From DATJLQ01 sp035509415 (GTDB lineage: Bacteria; Pseudomonadota; Alphaproteobacteria; JACZXZ01): 13,317 nt of DNA. Position numbers and translations under genes: made by a program. Location of the stretch: the NCBI GenBank assembly GCA_035509415.1, contig DATJLQ010000040.1:1-13317 (forward strand). The letters are read 5' to 3'. Shown one piece after another: positions 6,281 through 13,317 of the stretch. Below the pieces are notes generated by a model. The model searched no databases, was not told the DNA's origin, and was given only the letters and a program-made list of their open reading frames with translations. Every line of letters begins with the position of its first letter. Within the stretch, counting starts at the first letter, position 1.

Positions 6281-7621
6281 CTACGCCCCCGGGTTCTCGA
6301 GGCTGAACATCTCCGCGTCGTCGTCGTAGGAGAAGAGCTCGGCGTAGCGGCCCCAGCTGATGATCGCGCGCAGCGTGTTGTGCGCGTCCTCCTCGGCGAG
6401 ATGGTCCTCGATCTCGGTCTCGAAGCGGATACGCGGCGCCCGATGGCCCGGGCGCTCGTCGAGCACGCGCTTGATGTGCGCCGCGAACGGGATCGAGCGC
6501 ACCAGCTGCTCGGCGAAGATCTTCTTGCGCAGCTCGAGCTCGGCGCCGGCGAACACGGTGCCGCGTTGGGTCAGCTGAATGTCGCCTTGAGCGAGCTCGG
6601 CGAAGCCGAGGATCTGCAAGGCCTCGGCGACCGGGAACAGATCGTCGACCTCGAGCTGGTTGGTGGCGGCGATCGCGGGCAGGTCGGCGTGGCCGTTGTA
6701 GGGGGCGGCCGCCACGGTCTCCATGAGGCCGGAGAGCAGGTTGGTCGAGACGTGGGGCAGCTTGTCGAACATGCCGAGGGTCGCGGCCTTCCCCGCCATG
6801 CCGGGGGCGGGTGCCGGGCGCGCGGTCATCTTGGCGTAGATGTCGTCGACCATCTGGCGGAAGGCGGCGTCGAGCCGGTTGCGAGGATGGGCGAACGGCA
6901 CCTTGACCTCGGCCACGATGTGCCCCGGGCTCGAGCCCGAAAGCAGCACGCGGTCGCACATGAACACCGCCTCCTCGATATTGTGGGTCACCAGCACCAC
7001 CGACTTGATCGGCATGCGCCGCTCCATCCAGAGATCGAGGAAGTCGGTGCGCAGCGTTTCGGCGGTGAGCACGTCGAGGGCGGAGAAGGGCTCGTCCATG
7101 AGGAGGATGTTGGGCTCGACCACGAGGGCGCGCGCGAAGCCGACCCGCTGGCGCATGCCGCCCGAGAGCTCGCGCGGATAGGCCGATTCGTAGCCGTCGA
7201 GGCCGATCAGGTCGATCGCCGCGAGGGCGCGGCGCCGCGTCTCGTCGGCGGGCAGCTCGCGCGCCTCGAGGCCGATTTCGGCGTTCTCGAGCACGGTGAG
7301 CCAGGGGAAGAGCGCGAAGGTCTGGAACACGAGCGCGATGCCCTCGGCCGGCCCGTCCAACGGCTTCTCGCGGTAGAGCACTTCGCCGTCGGTCGGGTGG
7401 ATCAAGCCCGCGATGATGCGCAGGAGGGTCGATTTGCCCGAGCCCGAGCGGCCGAGAAGACCGACGATCTCGCCCTCGCGTAGGCTCAGATTGATGTCGT
7501 CGAGGGCGAGCTGCTCGCCGCCGCCCGGGCGCCGGAAGGCGTGGCGCACCCGCCGCACCTCGAGCAACGAGGCCGCGGCGCTGCCGGGCGGTGCGGAGGG
7601 GGCAAGATCGGTCACGGCCAT
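6281..7621 (-). CDS. NitT/TauT-family ABC importer, ATP-binding protein with C-terminal AAA-associated-type domain
   Basis: This encodes 446 aa and powers uptake through the adjacent permease. Visible motifs are Walker A GRSGSGKST (57-65), Q-loop Gln100 in LVFQTFALFPW, signature LSGGMRQR (151-158), Walker B ILLMDEP (171-177), D-loop SALD (179-182) and switch His212 in LVTHN. The first ~260 residues are closest to nitrate/sulfonate/taurine-type ATPases. An extra C-terminal region from about residue 310 (TNQLEVDDLFPVAEALQILG onward) matches the AAA-associated C-terminal domain known from some of these ATPases. The start is ATG 7621 with GAGGG about 7 nt upstream. It lies 51 nt downstream of the permease in one operon. 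The substrate cannot be told, and no binding-protein gene is in the window. Confidence 0.92.
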   Translation of the reverse strand: MAVTDLAPSAPPGSAAASLLEVRRVRHAFRRPGGGEQLALDDINLSLREGEIVGLLGRSGSGKSTLLRIIAGLIHPTDGEVLYREKPLDGPAEGIALVFQTFALFPWLTVLENAEIGLEARELPADETRRRALAAIDLIGLDGYESAYPRELSGGMRQRVGFARALVVEPNILLMDEPFSALDVLTAETLRTDFLDLWMERRMPIKSVVLVTHNIEEAVFMCDRVLLSGSSPGHIVAEVKVPFAHPRNRLDAAFRQMVDDIYAKMTARPAPAPGMAGKAATLGMFDKLPHVSTNLLSGLMETVAAAPYNGHADLPAIAATNQLEVDDLFPVAEALQILGFAELAQGDIQLTQRGTVFAGAELELRKKIFAEQLVRSIPFAAHIKRVLDERPGHRAPRIRFETEIEDHLAEEDAHNTLRAIISWGRYAELFSYDDDAEMFSLENPGA

Positions 7622-7672
7622 GGCGAAACCCTCACTCTATATATGGCGCCGCGGCGCGGGCGAACCCGCGCC

Positions 7673-9415
7673 TCAATCGACCCGCAGCCGGCGCGCCGCG
7701 AATTCGTAAAGCGGGCGCCACAGGAGGCGATTGAACAGGATCACGAACAGCGACATCACCGCGATGCCGAGCACGATGCGGGGATAATCGCCCTTCTCGG
7801 TCATCTCGGCGATGTAGGCGCCGAGCCCGGCGGCCGTGAGCTTGGTGTTGCCCCAGCTCACCGCCTCGGAGACGATGCTCGCGTTCCACGCCCCGCCGGT
7901 CGCGGTGATCGCGCCCGTCACGTAGTAACAGAAGATCCCGGGCAGCGCCACTTTGCGCCACCAGAGCCAGCCGCGCACGCGCAAATTCTTCGCCGCCTCG
8001 ATGAAGTCGGTCGGGAACACCGAGGCGCCGGCCACCACGTTGAACAGGATGTACCACTGGGTCCCGAGGATCATGAGCGGGCTCAGCCAGATGTTGACGT
8101 TGAGCTTGAAGTGCACGATCAGGAACACGGCCACCGGGTAGAGCAGGTTCGCGGGAAAGGCGGCGAGGAATTGGGCGATCGGCTGCACCTTCTCGGCCAA
8201 ACGCGGCCGGAGCCCGATCATGACGCCGAGCGGAACCCAGACGACGGACGCGAGCGCGATCAGCACGATCACGCGCAGGAGCGTGTAGCAGCCGAGGCGG
8301 AACGCGGTCCAGAAATCGCTCCAGCCGAGGGTGGCGCTCACATAGACCACGAGCTCGCGCAGGCAATAGGCCGAGGTGACGCCGAGCAGCATGTACCAGA
8401 CGATGTCGAGGGTGCGCTCCGAGGGTGCCAAGCGGCGCCAGGTGCCACGCCCGAAGCCGCTTCCGGCGGCGAAACGCAGATGGAGCACCCGGTCGACGAA
8501 GCGCCCGAGGGGCGCGGCGAGCGCCTGCACCACGCGCGCGCGGTTGACCAGGTTCAGAAGCCAGGATTCGGGCTTGGTCTCGCCCACCACGGTCTCGAAG
8601 CGGAACTTGTCGGACCAGGCGACCAGCGGTCGGAACATGAGCTGGTCGTAGCAGCCGATGACGATCACCATGGCGAGGATCGCCCAGCCGACCGCGTGGA
8701 GATTCTCGCCCGAGATGGCGAGCGCCAAGTAGGAGCCGATGCCCGGCAGCGTGATCTGCTTGTCGCCCACCGTGATCGCCTCGGCCGCGACCACGAAGAA
8801 CCAGCCGCCCGACATGGACATCATCATGTTCCACACTAGGCCGGGCATGGCGAACGGCACTTCCAAGCGCCAGAAGCGCTGCCAGGCGCTGAAGCGGAAC
8901 GAGCGGCACGCCTCGTCGAGGTCGAGCGGGACGGTGCGCAGGCTCTGGTAGAACGAGAAGGTCATGTTCCAGGCCTGGCTCGTGAAGATCGCGAACACCG
9001 CGGCGCATTCCGCACCCGCGACGCTCCCGGGAAAGAGCGCCAGGAAGAATGTGACGGTGAAGGAGAGATAGCCCAGCACCGGCACCGACTGGAGCACGTC
9101 GAGGATCGGGATCAAGACCAGGCCGAGCCGGCGCGATTTCGCGGCGAGGGTCGCATAGACCAGGGTGAACACGAGCGAGCAGCCGAGTGCCGCCAGCATC
9201 CGGAGCGTCGTGCGCAGCGCGTAGTTCGGGAGATTCCAGGGGTCGAGGGTGACCGAATGGGTCTGGAGCACCTCGATGGGGGCGGCCACCTGGCGGATCC
9301 CGACCACGACCGCGAACACGACCGCGAACAGGATCGGAATCGCCACCACGTCCCAGCGGTTCGGCACCAGCCGGCGGGTCTCGGTCGCGACCGTGAGATA
9401 GGGATGTTCGCGCAT
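7673..9415 (-). CDS. NitT/TauT-family ABC importer permease, two fused membrane domains
   Basis: This encodes 580 aa from ATG 9415, preferred over TTG 9454 because similarity and a basic cytoplasmic N-terminus begin at MREHPYL. It is an inner-membrane protein with many hydrophobic helices. Two binding-protein-dependent transport domains are joined head to tail. Each has its own EAA loop for docking the ATPase: EACRSFRFSAWQRFWRLEVP at about 168-187, and EAAKNLRVRGWLWWRKVALP at about 473-492. A hydrophilic linker of about 60 residues (275-335) separates them. Single-chain double permeases paired with AAA-associated ATPases are known in alpha- and betaproteobacteria. On the minus strand, TTGACA (9545-9540) could be a -35 for this operon, but no good -10 follows. 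Substrate unknown. Confidence 0.9.
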   Translation of the reverse strand: MREHPYLTVATETRRLVPNRWDVVAIPILFAVVFAVVVGIRQVAAPIEVLQTHSVTLDPWNLPNYALRTTLRMLAALGCSLVFTLVYATLAAKSRRLGLVLIPILDVLQSVPVLGYLSFTVTFFLALFPGSVAGAECAAVFAIFTSQAWNMTFSFYQSLRTVPLDLDEACRSFRFSAWQRFWRLEVPFAMPGLVWNMMMSMSGGWFFVVAAEAITVGDKQITLPGIGSYLALAISGENLHAVGWAILAMVIVIGCYDQLMFRPLVAWSDKFRFETVVGETKPESWLLNLVNRARVVQALAAPLGRFVDRVLHLRFAAGSGFGRGTWRRLAPSERTLDIVWYMLLGVTSAYCLRELVVYVSATLGWSDFWTAFRLGCYTLLRVIVLIALASVVWVPLGVMIGLRPRLAEKVQPIAQFLAAFPANLLYPVAVFLIVHFKLNVNIWLSPLMILGTQWYILFNVVAGASVFPTDFIEAAKNLRVRGWLWWRKVALPGIFCYYVTGAITATGGAWNASIVSEAVSWGNTKLTAAGLGAYIAEMTEKGDYPRIVLGIAVMSLFVILFNRLLWRPLYEFAARRLRVD

Positions 9416-9587
9416 CGCCGGCTCTCGGATTGGGCTTGAAAATCGGGGCAGCAAGGCGGACCGCAGGCGCCGGCGGCGCGACGGGACCGTAGCGCCCGCT
9501 CTTTACGCCCCGAAATCGAACTTGTCGACCGCGATTCGATGTCAAAGGGAAGGCGCCGTCCGAGGTCCCTCAAACGGGGAAAGCGTC

Positions 9588-10628
9588 ATGTCGACCTTGA
9601 TCCCGACCTACCGGCTCGGCCCGGAGCGGGGCGACGGCCGCCATCCCTATGTGAACAAGTCGGGCGCCTTTCTCGGGCCCGGCATAGGGTTGTTGATCCG
9701 CCGCACCGACCGGATCGGACAGAGCCTGTTCGAGCCGCGTCCGCCCGCGGAACTCGAAGCGTTATTGGTCGCGGGCTTCGGGCCCGGCTTTCGAGGTGCC
9801 GGTTGGGCGATCCAGGGCAATCTTTGGGCGGTCGCACGGGCGCTTGACGACGGCGACATCGGCCGGGCTGCCATATCGCTCTTGCACGCTCGGCTGCCGG
9901 CACTGCCCGGCGGGATTTCGGCCGCGCGCATCGAGAAGACAGAGCGAGCTCTTGTCCGCGCCGCACGCCGCGCGCGTGCGGCGGAGACGAGCGCCGGCAA
10001 GGCGAATTTCAATCCCGACGAGCCGCGCGTCCCGGTCGGGCAGGCGGATGGCGGGGAATGGACCGATGGCGGCGCTTCGACCTCGGACGCCGCCGATCCC
10101 GACGCGGCCGGAAACCCGAAAGACAAGGCGTACGAACAGCCGCTCATGGATACCGGCGAGCAACTGGCGGGCGGCGCCGACCCCGGAAGAAGGAAGATCG
10201 ATCCCTATCCGGCCGGACCCGACGGCCCTCACATCACGTTCATAAACGACCGACCGGCCAACCCGAGCCCCGATCAGCCCGTGACGACAGCGACCGCCCA
10301 GATGATCGAGGATGCGGTCGTTGCGTCGGGCGTCGATAGTGTTAATATCAACAGCACAACCGGGGGTGTACACGCCGCGAGCAGTTTGCATTACTTGGGC
10401 CAGGCGGTGGACATCGACGAAATCGACGGGCTCCCGGTGAGCGATCCGCGCAATGCCGAAAACGTCGCGAAGCTGCAGGCCGCGCTGCAGGAGCAGCCGA
10501 ACATCAAACAGAATTTCGGGCCGGCGCAGATGACGATCACGAATCCGGATGGCACAACCTCGCATCCAAGCGACCCAAAGCTCGCGCAGCAGCACGAGAG
10601 GCATATCCATGCCGGCGGCCAAAGATAG
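9588..10628 (+). CDS. Effector 3: carrier module, junction motif and M15-like peptidoglycan peptidase domain (intact)
   Basis: This encodes 346 aa from ATG 9588, with GGGGAAAG five bases upstream. Residues 7-135 are homologous to the effector 2 carrier (YRLGPERGDGRHP, GAFLGPG, FEPRP, AVARALDDGD). The junction motif NPDEPRVPVGQADGGEW lies at about 142-158. A Pro/Gly/Asp-rich linker follows. From about residue 220 the domain resembles M15-type D,D/L,D-peptidases: SSLHYLGQAVDID gives His268 and Asp275 as probable zinc ligands, and the C-terminal HIH (339-341) supplies the third. Predicted action is cleavage of stem peptides or cross-links in murein. There is no signal peptide, so delivery must come from elsewhere, for example the virion. 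It is the only one of the three effectors with an unbroken reading frame. A lysis enzyme is the alternative. Confidence 0.75.
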   Translation: MSTLIPTYRLGPERGDGRHPYVNKSGAFLGPGIGLLIRRTDRIGQSLFEPRPPAELEALLVAGFGPGFRGAGWAIQGNLWAVARALDDGDIGRAAISLLHARLPALPGGISAARIEKTERALVRAARRARAAETSAGKANFNPDEPRVPVGQADGGEWTDGGASTSDAADPDAAGNPKDKAYEQPLMDTGEQLAGGADPGRRKIDPYPAGPDGPHITFINDRPANPSPDQPVTTATAQMIEDAVVASGVDSVNINSTTGGVHAASSLHYLGQAVDIDEIDGLPVSDPRNAENVAKLQAALQEQPNIKQNFGPAQMTITNPDGTTSHPSDPKLAQQHERHIHAGGQR

Positions 10629-11151
10629 TGCGATCAAATCCGTCATGGCCGCCATGTTGTTCGTGGCGGCGATTTGGGTTGCGCCGGCGCAGGCGGGGGA
10701 GCTGACGCCGGCCACCTCCAAGTTTATGAACGATTTCCTGAATTTCTCCCGGCTCGTGGCCCATACGGAGCGCGGCTTCCTGGTCAAGATTTACGCGCAA
10801 CAGGACGAAGGCGAGTGCGACGGCGATCGTTACGAGACCTGCCCGAAAAAGCGGATCTGGATCGCGGTCTCCGAGTACAGCGATTATCCGCAACACAATG
10901 TCTATCCATTGCCGGCTGCCGACGATTGGGCATTCTTGGGATGGACCTCTCGACCGGGGAACGTCGGCGGCCCGGACGATTTCGTCGTCCTGCGCCTGCG
11001 CATGAGTCGGCGCGTGCCGCGGCCGCATCCGCCCGACAAGATCGGCACCTTCGTCTGGGTCAAGACGGACTACGAAATCCGCGTCAATCCCTGGCACGCC
11101 TATATCGAGGAGATCAAGGCGCCCGCGACGGAGAGCGCGAAGCCGAATTAG
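10609..11151 (+). CDS. Secreted putative immunity protein for effector 3
   Basis: This encodes 180 aa from ATG 10609, which overlaps the end of effector 3 by 20 bases. The Shine-Dalgarno GAGAGG lies inside effector 3, implying translational coupling. The N-terminus is a Sec signal peptide: a lysine-containing n-region, hydrophobic MAAMLFVAAIWVA, and cleavage after AQA. The mature protein carries two cysteines (ECDGDRYETC) that could form a disulphide, and aromatic-rich beta-like segments. No known family was recognised. Export to the periplasm fits a partner that neutralises a peptidoglycan-cutting effector. It is the last gene of the cassette and is followed by a strong terminator. Confidence 0.65.
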   Translation: MPAAKDSAIKSVMAAMLFVAAIWVAPAQAGELTPATSKFMNDFLNFSRLVAHTERGFLVKIYAQQDEGECDGDRYETCPKKRIWIAVSEYSDYPQHNVYPLPAADDWAFLGWTSRPGNVGGPDDFVVLRLRMSRRVPRPHPPDKIGTFVWVKTDYEIRVNPWHAYIEEIKAPATESAKPN

Positions 11152-11216
11152 GCGCCTTCCATCGCGACGCGGCGATCGAGCCGCGGCGCCGTCGTGTCTC
11201 TATCCAAACCACCCCG

Positions 11217-11243
11217 AACCCCGCGTAGCCCGCGGGGTTTTTT
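11217..11243 (+). terminator. Strong intrinsic terminator after cassette 3
   Basis: A 9-bp perfect stem, AACCCCGCG (11217-11225) with CGCGGGGTT (11231-11239), closes a 5-nt loop and is followed by a run of six T (11238-11243). It lies between the immunity gene and the capsid gene. It would stop transcription from the cassette, unless phage antitermination operates. Confidence 0.85.
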
Positions 11244-11321
11244 CATGCCCTGAGCGCGGCACCCGGAACTCGGGTCCGCGCGCAGGGCGCATTCCCGCCC
11301 CCGAAGGAGGGCTCGTCCATC

Positions 11322-12833
11322 ATGACCACCGAAACCGCTTCCGGCATCGCCGCCACCACGGCGCGCACGCTCGAGCTCATCAAGGAGGCGCAGGCGTCGC
11401 CGGCCCCTTATCCGTTCTCGAAGGCCTATCTCGAATCGACCTCGGCCACCTCGGGCCTCACCTATTACGACCTCGAGGCGGGGGCGAAGACGCTCTATCC
11501 CGTGCTGACCCCGCTCAGGAACCGCATCCCGCGCACGGGTGGGGGTGCGGGCATCCAGGCCAATTGGCGCTCGATCACCGGCGTCAACGTGCAGAACGCC
11601 GGCATCGGCGTGTCCGAGGGCAATCGCGGCGTGGTGCAGGCGATCACGACCCAGGACAACGTCGCGGCCTACAAGGGCATCGGCCTCGAGGATTACGTGA
11701 CCTTCGAGGCGGACTACGCGGCCAAGGGCTTCGACGATCTGCGCGGCCTGGCGGCGATGAATCTCCTCCGCGCCCTCATGATCGGCGAGGAGAAGCTCCT
11801 CATCGGCGGCAACAATTCGCTCTCGCTCGGCACCACGCCGACGCCCACCACGTCGACCGCGACCTCGGGCGGCAGTCTCGCGGCCGCGACCTACAACGTC
11901 TACTGCGTCGCCCTCACCATGGACGGCTATCTCGCCTCCTCGGTCGCGGGCGGATTGCCGCTTTCGGGCTCGCGCACGCTCGCCGACGGCACCACCGAGA
12001 GCTACAACCAGGGCACGGCGCAGAAATCGGCCGCGGCGAGCCAAGCCACCACCGGCTCGACCTCGACCATCTCGGCCTCGGTGAGCGCGGTCAACGGTGC
12101 GGTCGCCTATGCCTGGTTCTGGGGCACGTCGGGGAACGAGCTCCTGGGTGCCATTACCACGATCAACTCGGTCACCATCGCGGCCGAGGCGGGCGGGACC
12201 CAGAACGTCTCGGCCGGCTTCGCGAGCGACTACAGCGCCAACAGCCTGGTGTTCGACGGCATGCTGAGCCAGATCATGAAGTCGGGCTCGAACGCCTACG
12301 TGCACACCATGGCGACCGGCACCGCGGGATCCGGCACGCCGCTCACCTCGGACGGCGCCGGCGGCATCGTCGAGATCGACGCGGCACTCAGGGCGTTCTG
12401 GGACAATTACCGCCTCTCGCCGACCGACATCTACGTCTCGAGCCAGGAGCAGGCCAACATCTCGGCCAAGATCCTGTCCGGCACCACGAGCTCGGCCCAG
12501 CGCTTCACCTTCACGGTCGACCAGGGTGCGATCGCGGGCGGGGTGATGGTTCGGAGCTACCTGAACAAGTTCTCCCTCGACGGCGCCCAGGAGATTCCGG
12601 TCCGGCTTCATCCCAACCTTCCGGCCGGGACACTGCTCTTCTACTCGGACGGCATTCCGTACCCGCTCTCGAACGTGGGCAACGTGCTGCAGGTCCGCAC
12701 GCGCCAGGACTATTACCAGCTCCAATGGCCGGTGCGCAGCCGGCGCTACGAGTACGGCGTCTACGCGGACGAAGTGCTCCAGTGCTACTTCCCGCCCGCC
12801 TTCGGCGTGATCCGCAACATCGCCAACGGCTGA
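11322..12833 (+). CDS. Phage major capsid protein with an internal Ig/Fn3-like insert
   Basis: This encodes 503 aa from ATG 11322, with AAGGAGGG 10 nt upstream. It directly follows the protease/scaffold gene in the backbone order and precedes a head-tail connector, the usual place of the major capsid gene. The N-terminal third (SKAYLESTSATSGLTYYDLE, RNRIPRTGGG) and the C-terminal part (EIPVRLHPNLPAGTLLFY, YEYGVYADEVLQCYFPPAFG) resemble capsid proteins of tailed phages with HK97 fold. From about residue 187 to 290 there is a Ser/Thr/Gly-rich segment (TYNVYCVALTMDGYLAS, then AVAYAWFWGTSGNELLGAIT) that looks like an immunoglobulin or fibronectin-like domain inserted into the capsid fold, as in capsids that display surface decorations. 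It forms the icosahedral shell. Confidence 0.85.
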   Translation: MTTETASGIAATTARTLELIKEAQASPAPYPFSKAYLESTSATSGLTYYDLEAGAKTLYPVLTPLRNRIPRTGGGAGIQANWRSITGVNVQNAGIGVSEGNRGVVQAITTQDNVAAYKGIGLEDYVTFEADYAAKGFDDLRGLAAMNLLRALMIGEEKLLIGGNNSLSLGTTPTPTTSTATSGGSLAAATYNVYCVALTMDGYLASSVAGGLPLSGSRTLADGTTESYNQGTAQKSAAASQATTGSTSTISASVSAVNGAVAYAWFWGTSGNELLGAITTINSVTIAAEAGGTQNVSAGFASDYSANSLVFDGMLSQIMKSGSNAYVHTMATGTAGSGTPLTSDGAGGIVEIDAALRAFWDNYRLSPTDIYVSSQEQANISAKILSGTTSSAQRFTFTVDQGAIAGGVMVRSYLNKFSLDGAQEIPVRLHPNLPAGTLLFYSDGIPYPLSNVGNVLQVRTRQDYYQLQWPVRSRRYEYGVYADEVLQCYFPPAFGVIRNIANG

Positions 12834-12888
12834 TCGATCCCGACGAGGCTCCCGACGCCGGTTCATAAGCCATGACCGGCGCACCTTG

Positions 12889-12925
12889 CGCCCGGGCGGA
12901 GCGTGTTCCGCCCGGGCGTCCTTTT
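12889..12925 (+). terminator. Hairpin with short T-run after the capsid gene
   Basis: A 12-bp perfect stem, CGCCCGGGCGGA (12889-12900) with TCCGCCCGGGCG (12907-12918), has a 6-nt loop and is followed by TCCTTTT. The U-tract is short, so it may attenuate or shape the 3' end of capsid mRNA rather than terminate fully. The next gene starts 23 bp later. Confidence 0.6.
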
Positions 12926-12947
12926 CGCGCCCTCGAAGGAAGGTCCG

Positions 12948-13256
12948 ATGAAGCTCAAGCCCCCCGAAGGCTGCGCCGCGGTGTCGATCGGCGGCGTGAC
13001 CTATGCGCTCGATTCCGACGGGCTGATCGACGTGCCCGAGGCGCAGGCCGAGATGCTGCTGCAATCCCACGGATTCACCGAGCTGGCCGCGACCGAGCCG
13101 CAAGCGGCGGCCGAGCCCGCGGCGCAAGCTCCGGCAATGCCCGAATCCAAGCCTGAGTCGCAGCGCGCGACGAAACCCGCCCCCAAGTCCGCCCCCAAGC
13201 CCGCGCCCAAGCGCGCATTGGCGCCGGGGACCAAATCCCGCGCGCGCAAGGAGTAG
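12948..13256 (+). CDS. Small head-region protein with Lys/Pro/Ala-rich basic tail
   Basis: This encodes 102 aa from ATG 12948, with AAGGAAGG four bases upstream. Residues 1-45 form a small ordered domain (KLKPPEGCAAVSIGGVTYAL, then IDVPEAQAEMLLQSHGF) of the kind found in short proteins encoded between capsid and connector genes in phages of alphaproteobacteria. The rest is a low-complexity Ala/Pro/Lys/Arg tail with PKSAPKPAPKPAPK repeats and a basic end (KSRARKE). A role as a minor head or head-completion protein is inferred from position; the basic tail could contact packaged DNA. No specific family name is claimed. Confidence 0.7.
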   Translation: MKLKPPEGCAAVSIGGVTYALDSDGLIDVPEAQAEMLLQSHGFTELAATEPQAAAEPAAQAPAMPESKPESQRATKPAPKSAPKPAPKRALAPGTKSRARKE

Positions 13257-13259
13257 CCC

Positions 13260-13317
13260 ATGGCAGCCGGCGACCTCACCAGCCTCGACAACGTCAAGGC
13301 CTGGCTCGCGATCCCGT
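13260..13317 (+). CDS. Head-tail connector protein (5' end only)
   Basis: This is cut by the window end. ATG 13260 has AAGGAG (13248-13253) seven bases upstream, overlapping the previous gene's 3' end, so the two are coupled. The visible start is MAAGDLTSLDNVKAWLAIP. The 'DLT-x-L-x-x-VK-x-WL-x-I' opening is characteristic of the phage gp6-like head-tail connector family, which forms the ring below the portal. The assignment rests on 19 residues and on gene order. Confidence 0.7.
   Translation, partial: MAAGDLTSLDNVKAWLAIP

Noticed and set aside
6380..8839. Long plus-strand open frames opposite the ABC genes
   Set aside because: His/Gly/Glu/Arg-rich antisense shadows; the minus strand carries all ABC motifs.
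9516..9545. Sigma70 promoter for the ABC operon on the minus strand
   Set aside because: A perfect TTGACA is present, but the hexamers 16-18 bp downstream do not resemble TATAAT.
6273..9587. Composite transposon carrying the ABC importer
   Set aside because: No transposase, terminal inverted repeats or target duplication could be found at either edge.
11148..13127. Minus-strand open frame of 659 codons opposite the capsid gene
   Set aside because: Low-complexity Arg/Gly/Val translation with no recognisable domain; the plus-strand capsid protein explains the region.
13160..13230. Short tandem repeat (CCCAAGCCCGCC-like units)
   Set aside because: It is the codon-level image of the Lys/Pro/Ala-rich tail of the small head protein, not an independent repeat.

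Overview
This is GC-rich DNA from an alphaproteobacterium, judged from codon use and the style of the protein families; a Hyphomicrobiales or Rhodospirillales host is a guess. The window carries the head-morphogenesis part of a prophage or phage-derived element. The plus-strand backbone is: a C-terminal portal-like fragment (52-273), a prohead protease/scaffold protein (3120-4697), a major capsid protein (11322-12833), a small basic head-region protein (12948-13256) and the start of a head-tail connector (13260 to the window end). This order is typical of a tailed phage. No tRNA, rRNA, CRISPR array or recognisable transposase is seen.

The backbone is interrupted by what looks like a phage-borne polymorphic toxin array. 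Three effector genes share a junction motif (consensus P-D-[QE]-P-R-V-P-x-G-x-x-x-G-G-[QE]-W) that joins an N-terminal head-protein or carrier module to unrelated C-terminal domains. Cassette 1 (52-2750) has a portal C-terminus, the motif and a pesticin/T4-like lysozyme domain, followed by a secreted putative immunity protein and two paralogous small proteins. Cassette 2 (4833-6272) has a carrier module and a short domain resembling polymorphic toxin type 37, followed by a leaderless putative immunity protein. Cassette 3 (9588-11151) has a homologous carrier and an M15-like peptidoglycan peptidase domain, followed by an overlapping secreted putative immunity protein. The immunity proteins next to cell-wall hydrolases have signal peptides; the one next to the presumed cytoplasmic toxin does not.

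Two of the three effectors are broken between carrier and toxin. Effector 1 has an in-frame TAG exactly where the other motifs have Q or E, and effector 2 has a one-base frameshift. Effector 3 is intact. Cassette 1 is bracketed by a 54-bp direct repeat 2,776 bp apart, and a G/P-rich coding-like remnant lies between the two immunity paralogues; both suggest cassette gain by duplication or recombination.

Between cassettes 2 and 3, on the minus strand, is a two-gene NitT/TauT-like ABC importer: an ATPase with a C-terminal AAA-associated-type domain and a permease made of two fused membrane domains. It has no evident link to phage biology. A strong intrinsic terminator (11217-11243) closes cassette 3 just before the capsid gene, and a second hairpin (12889-12925) follows the capsid gene.
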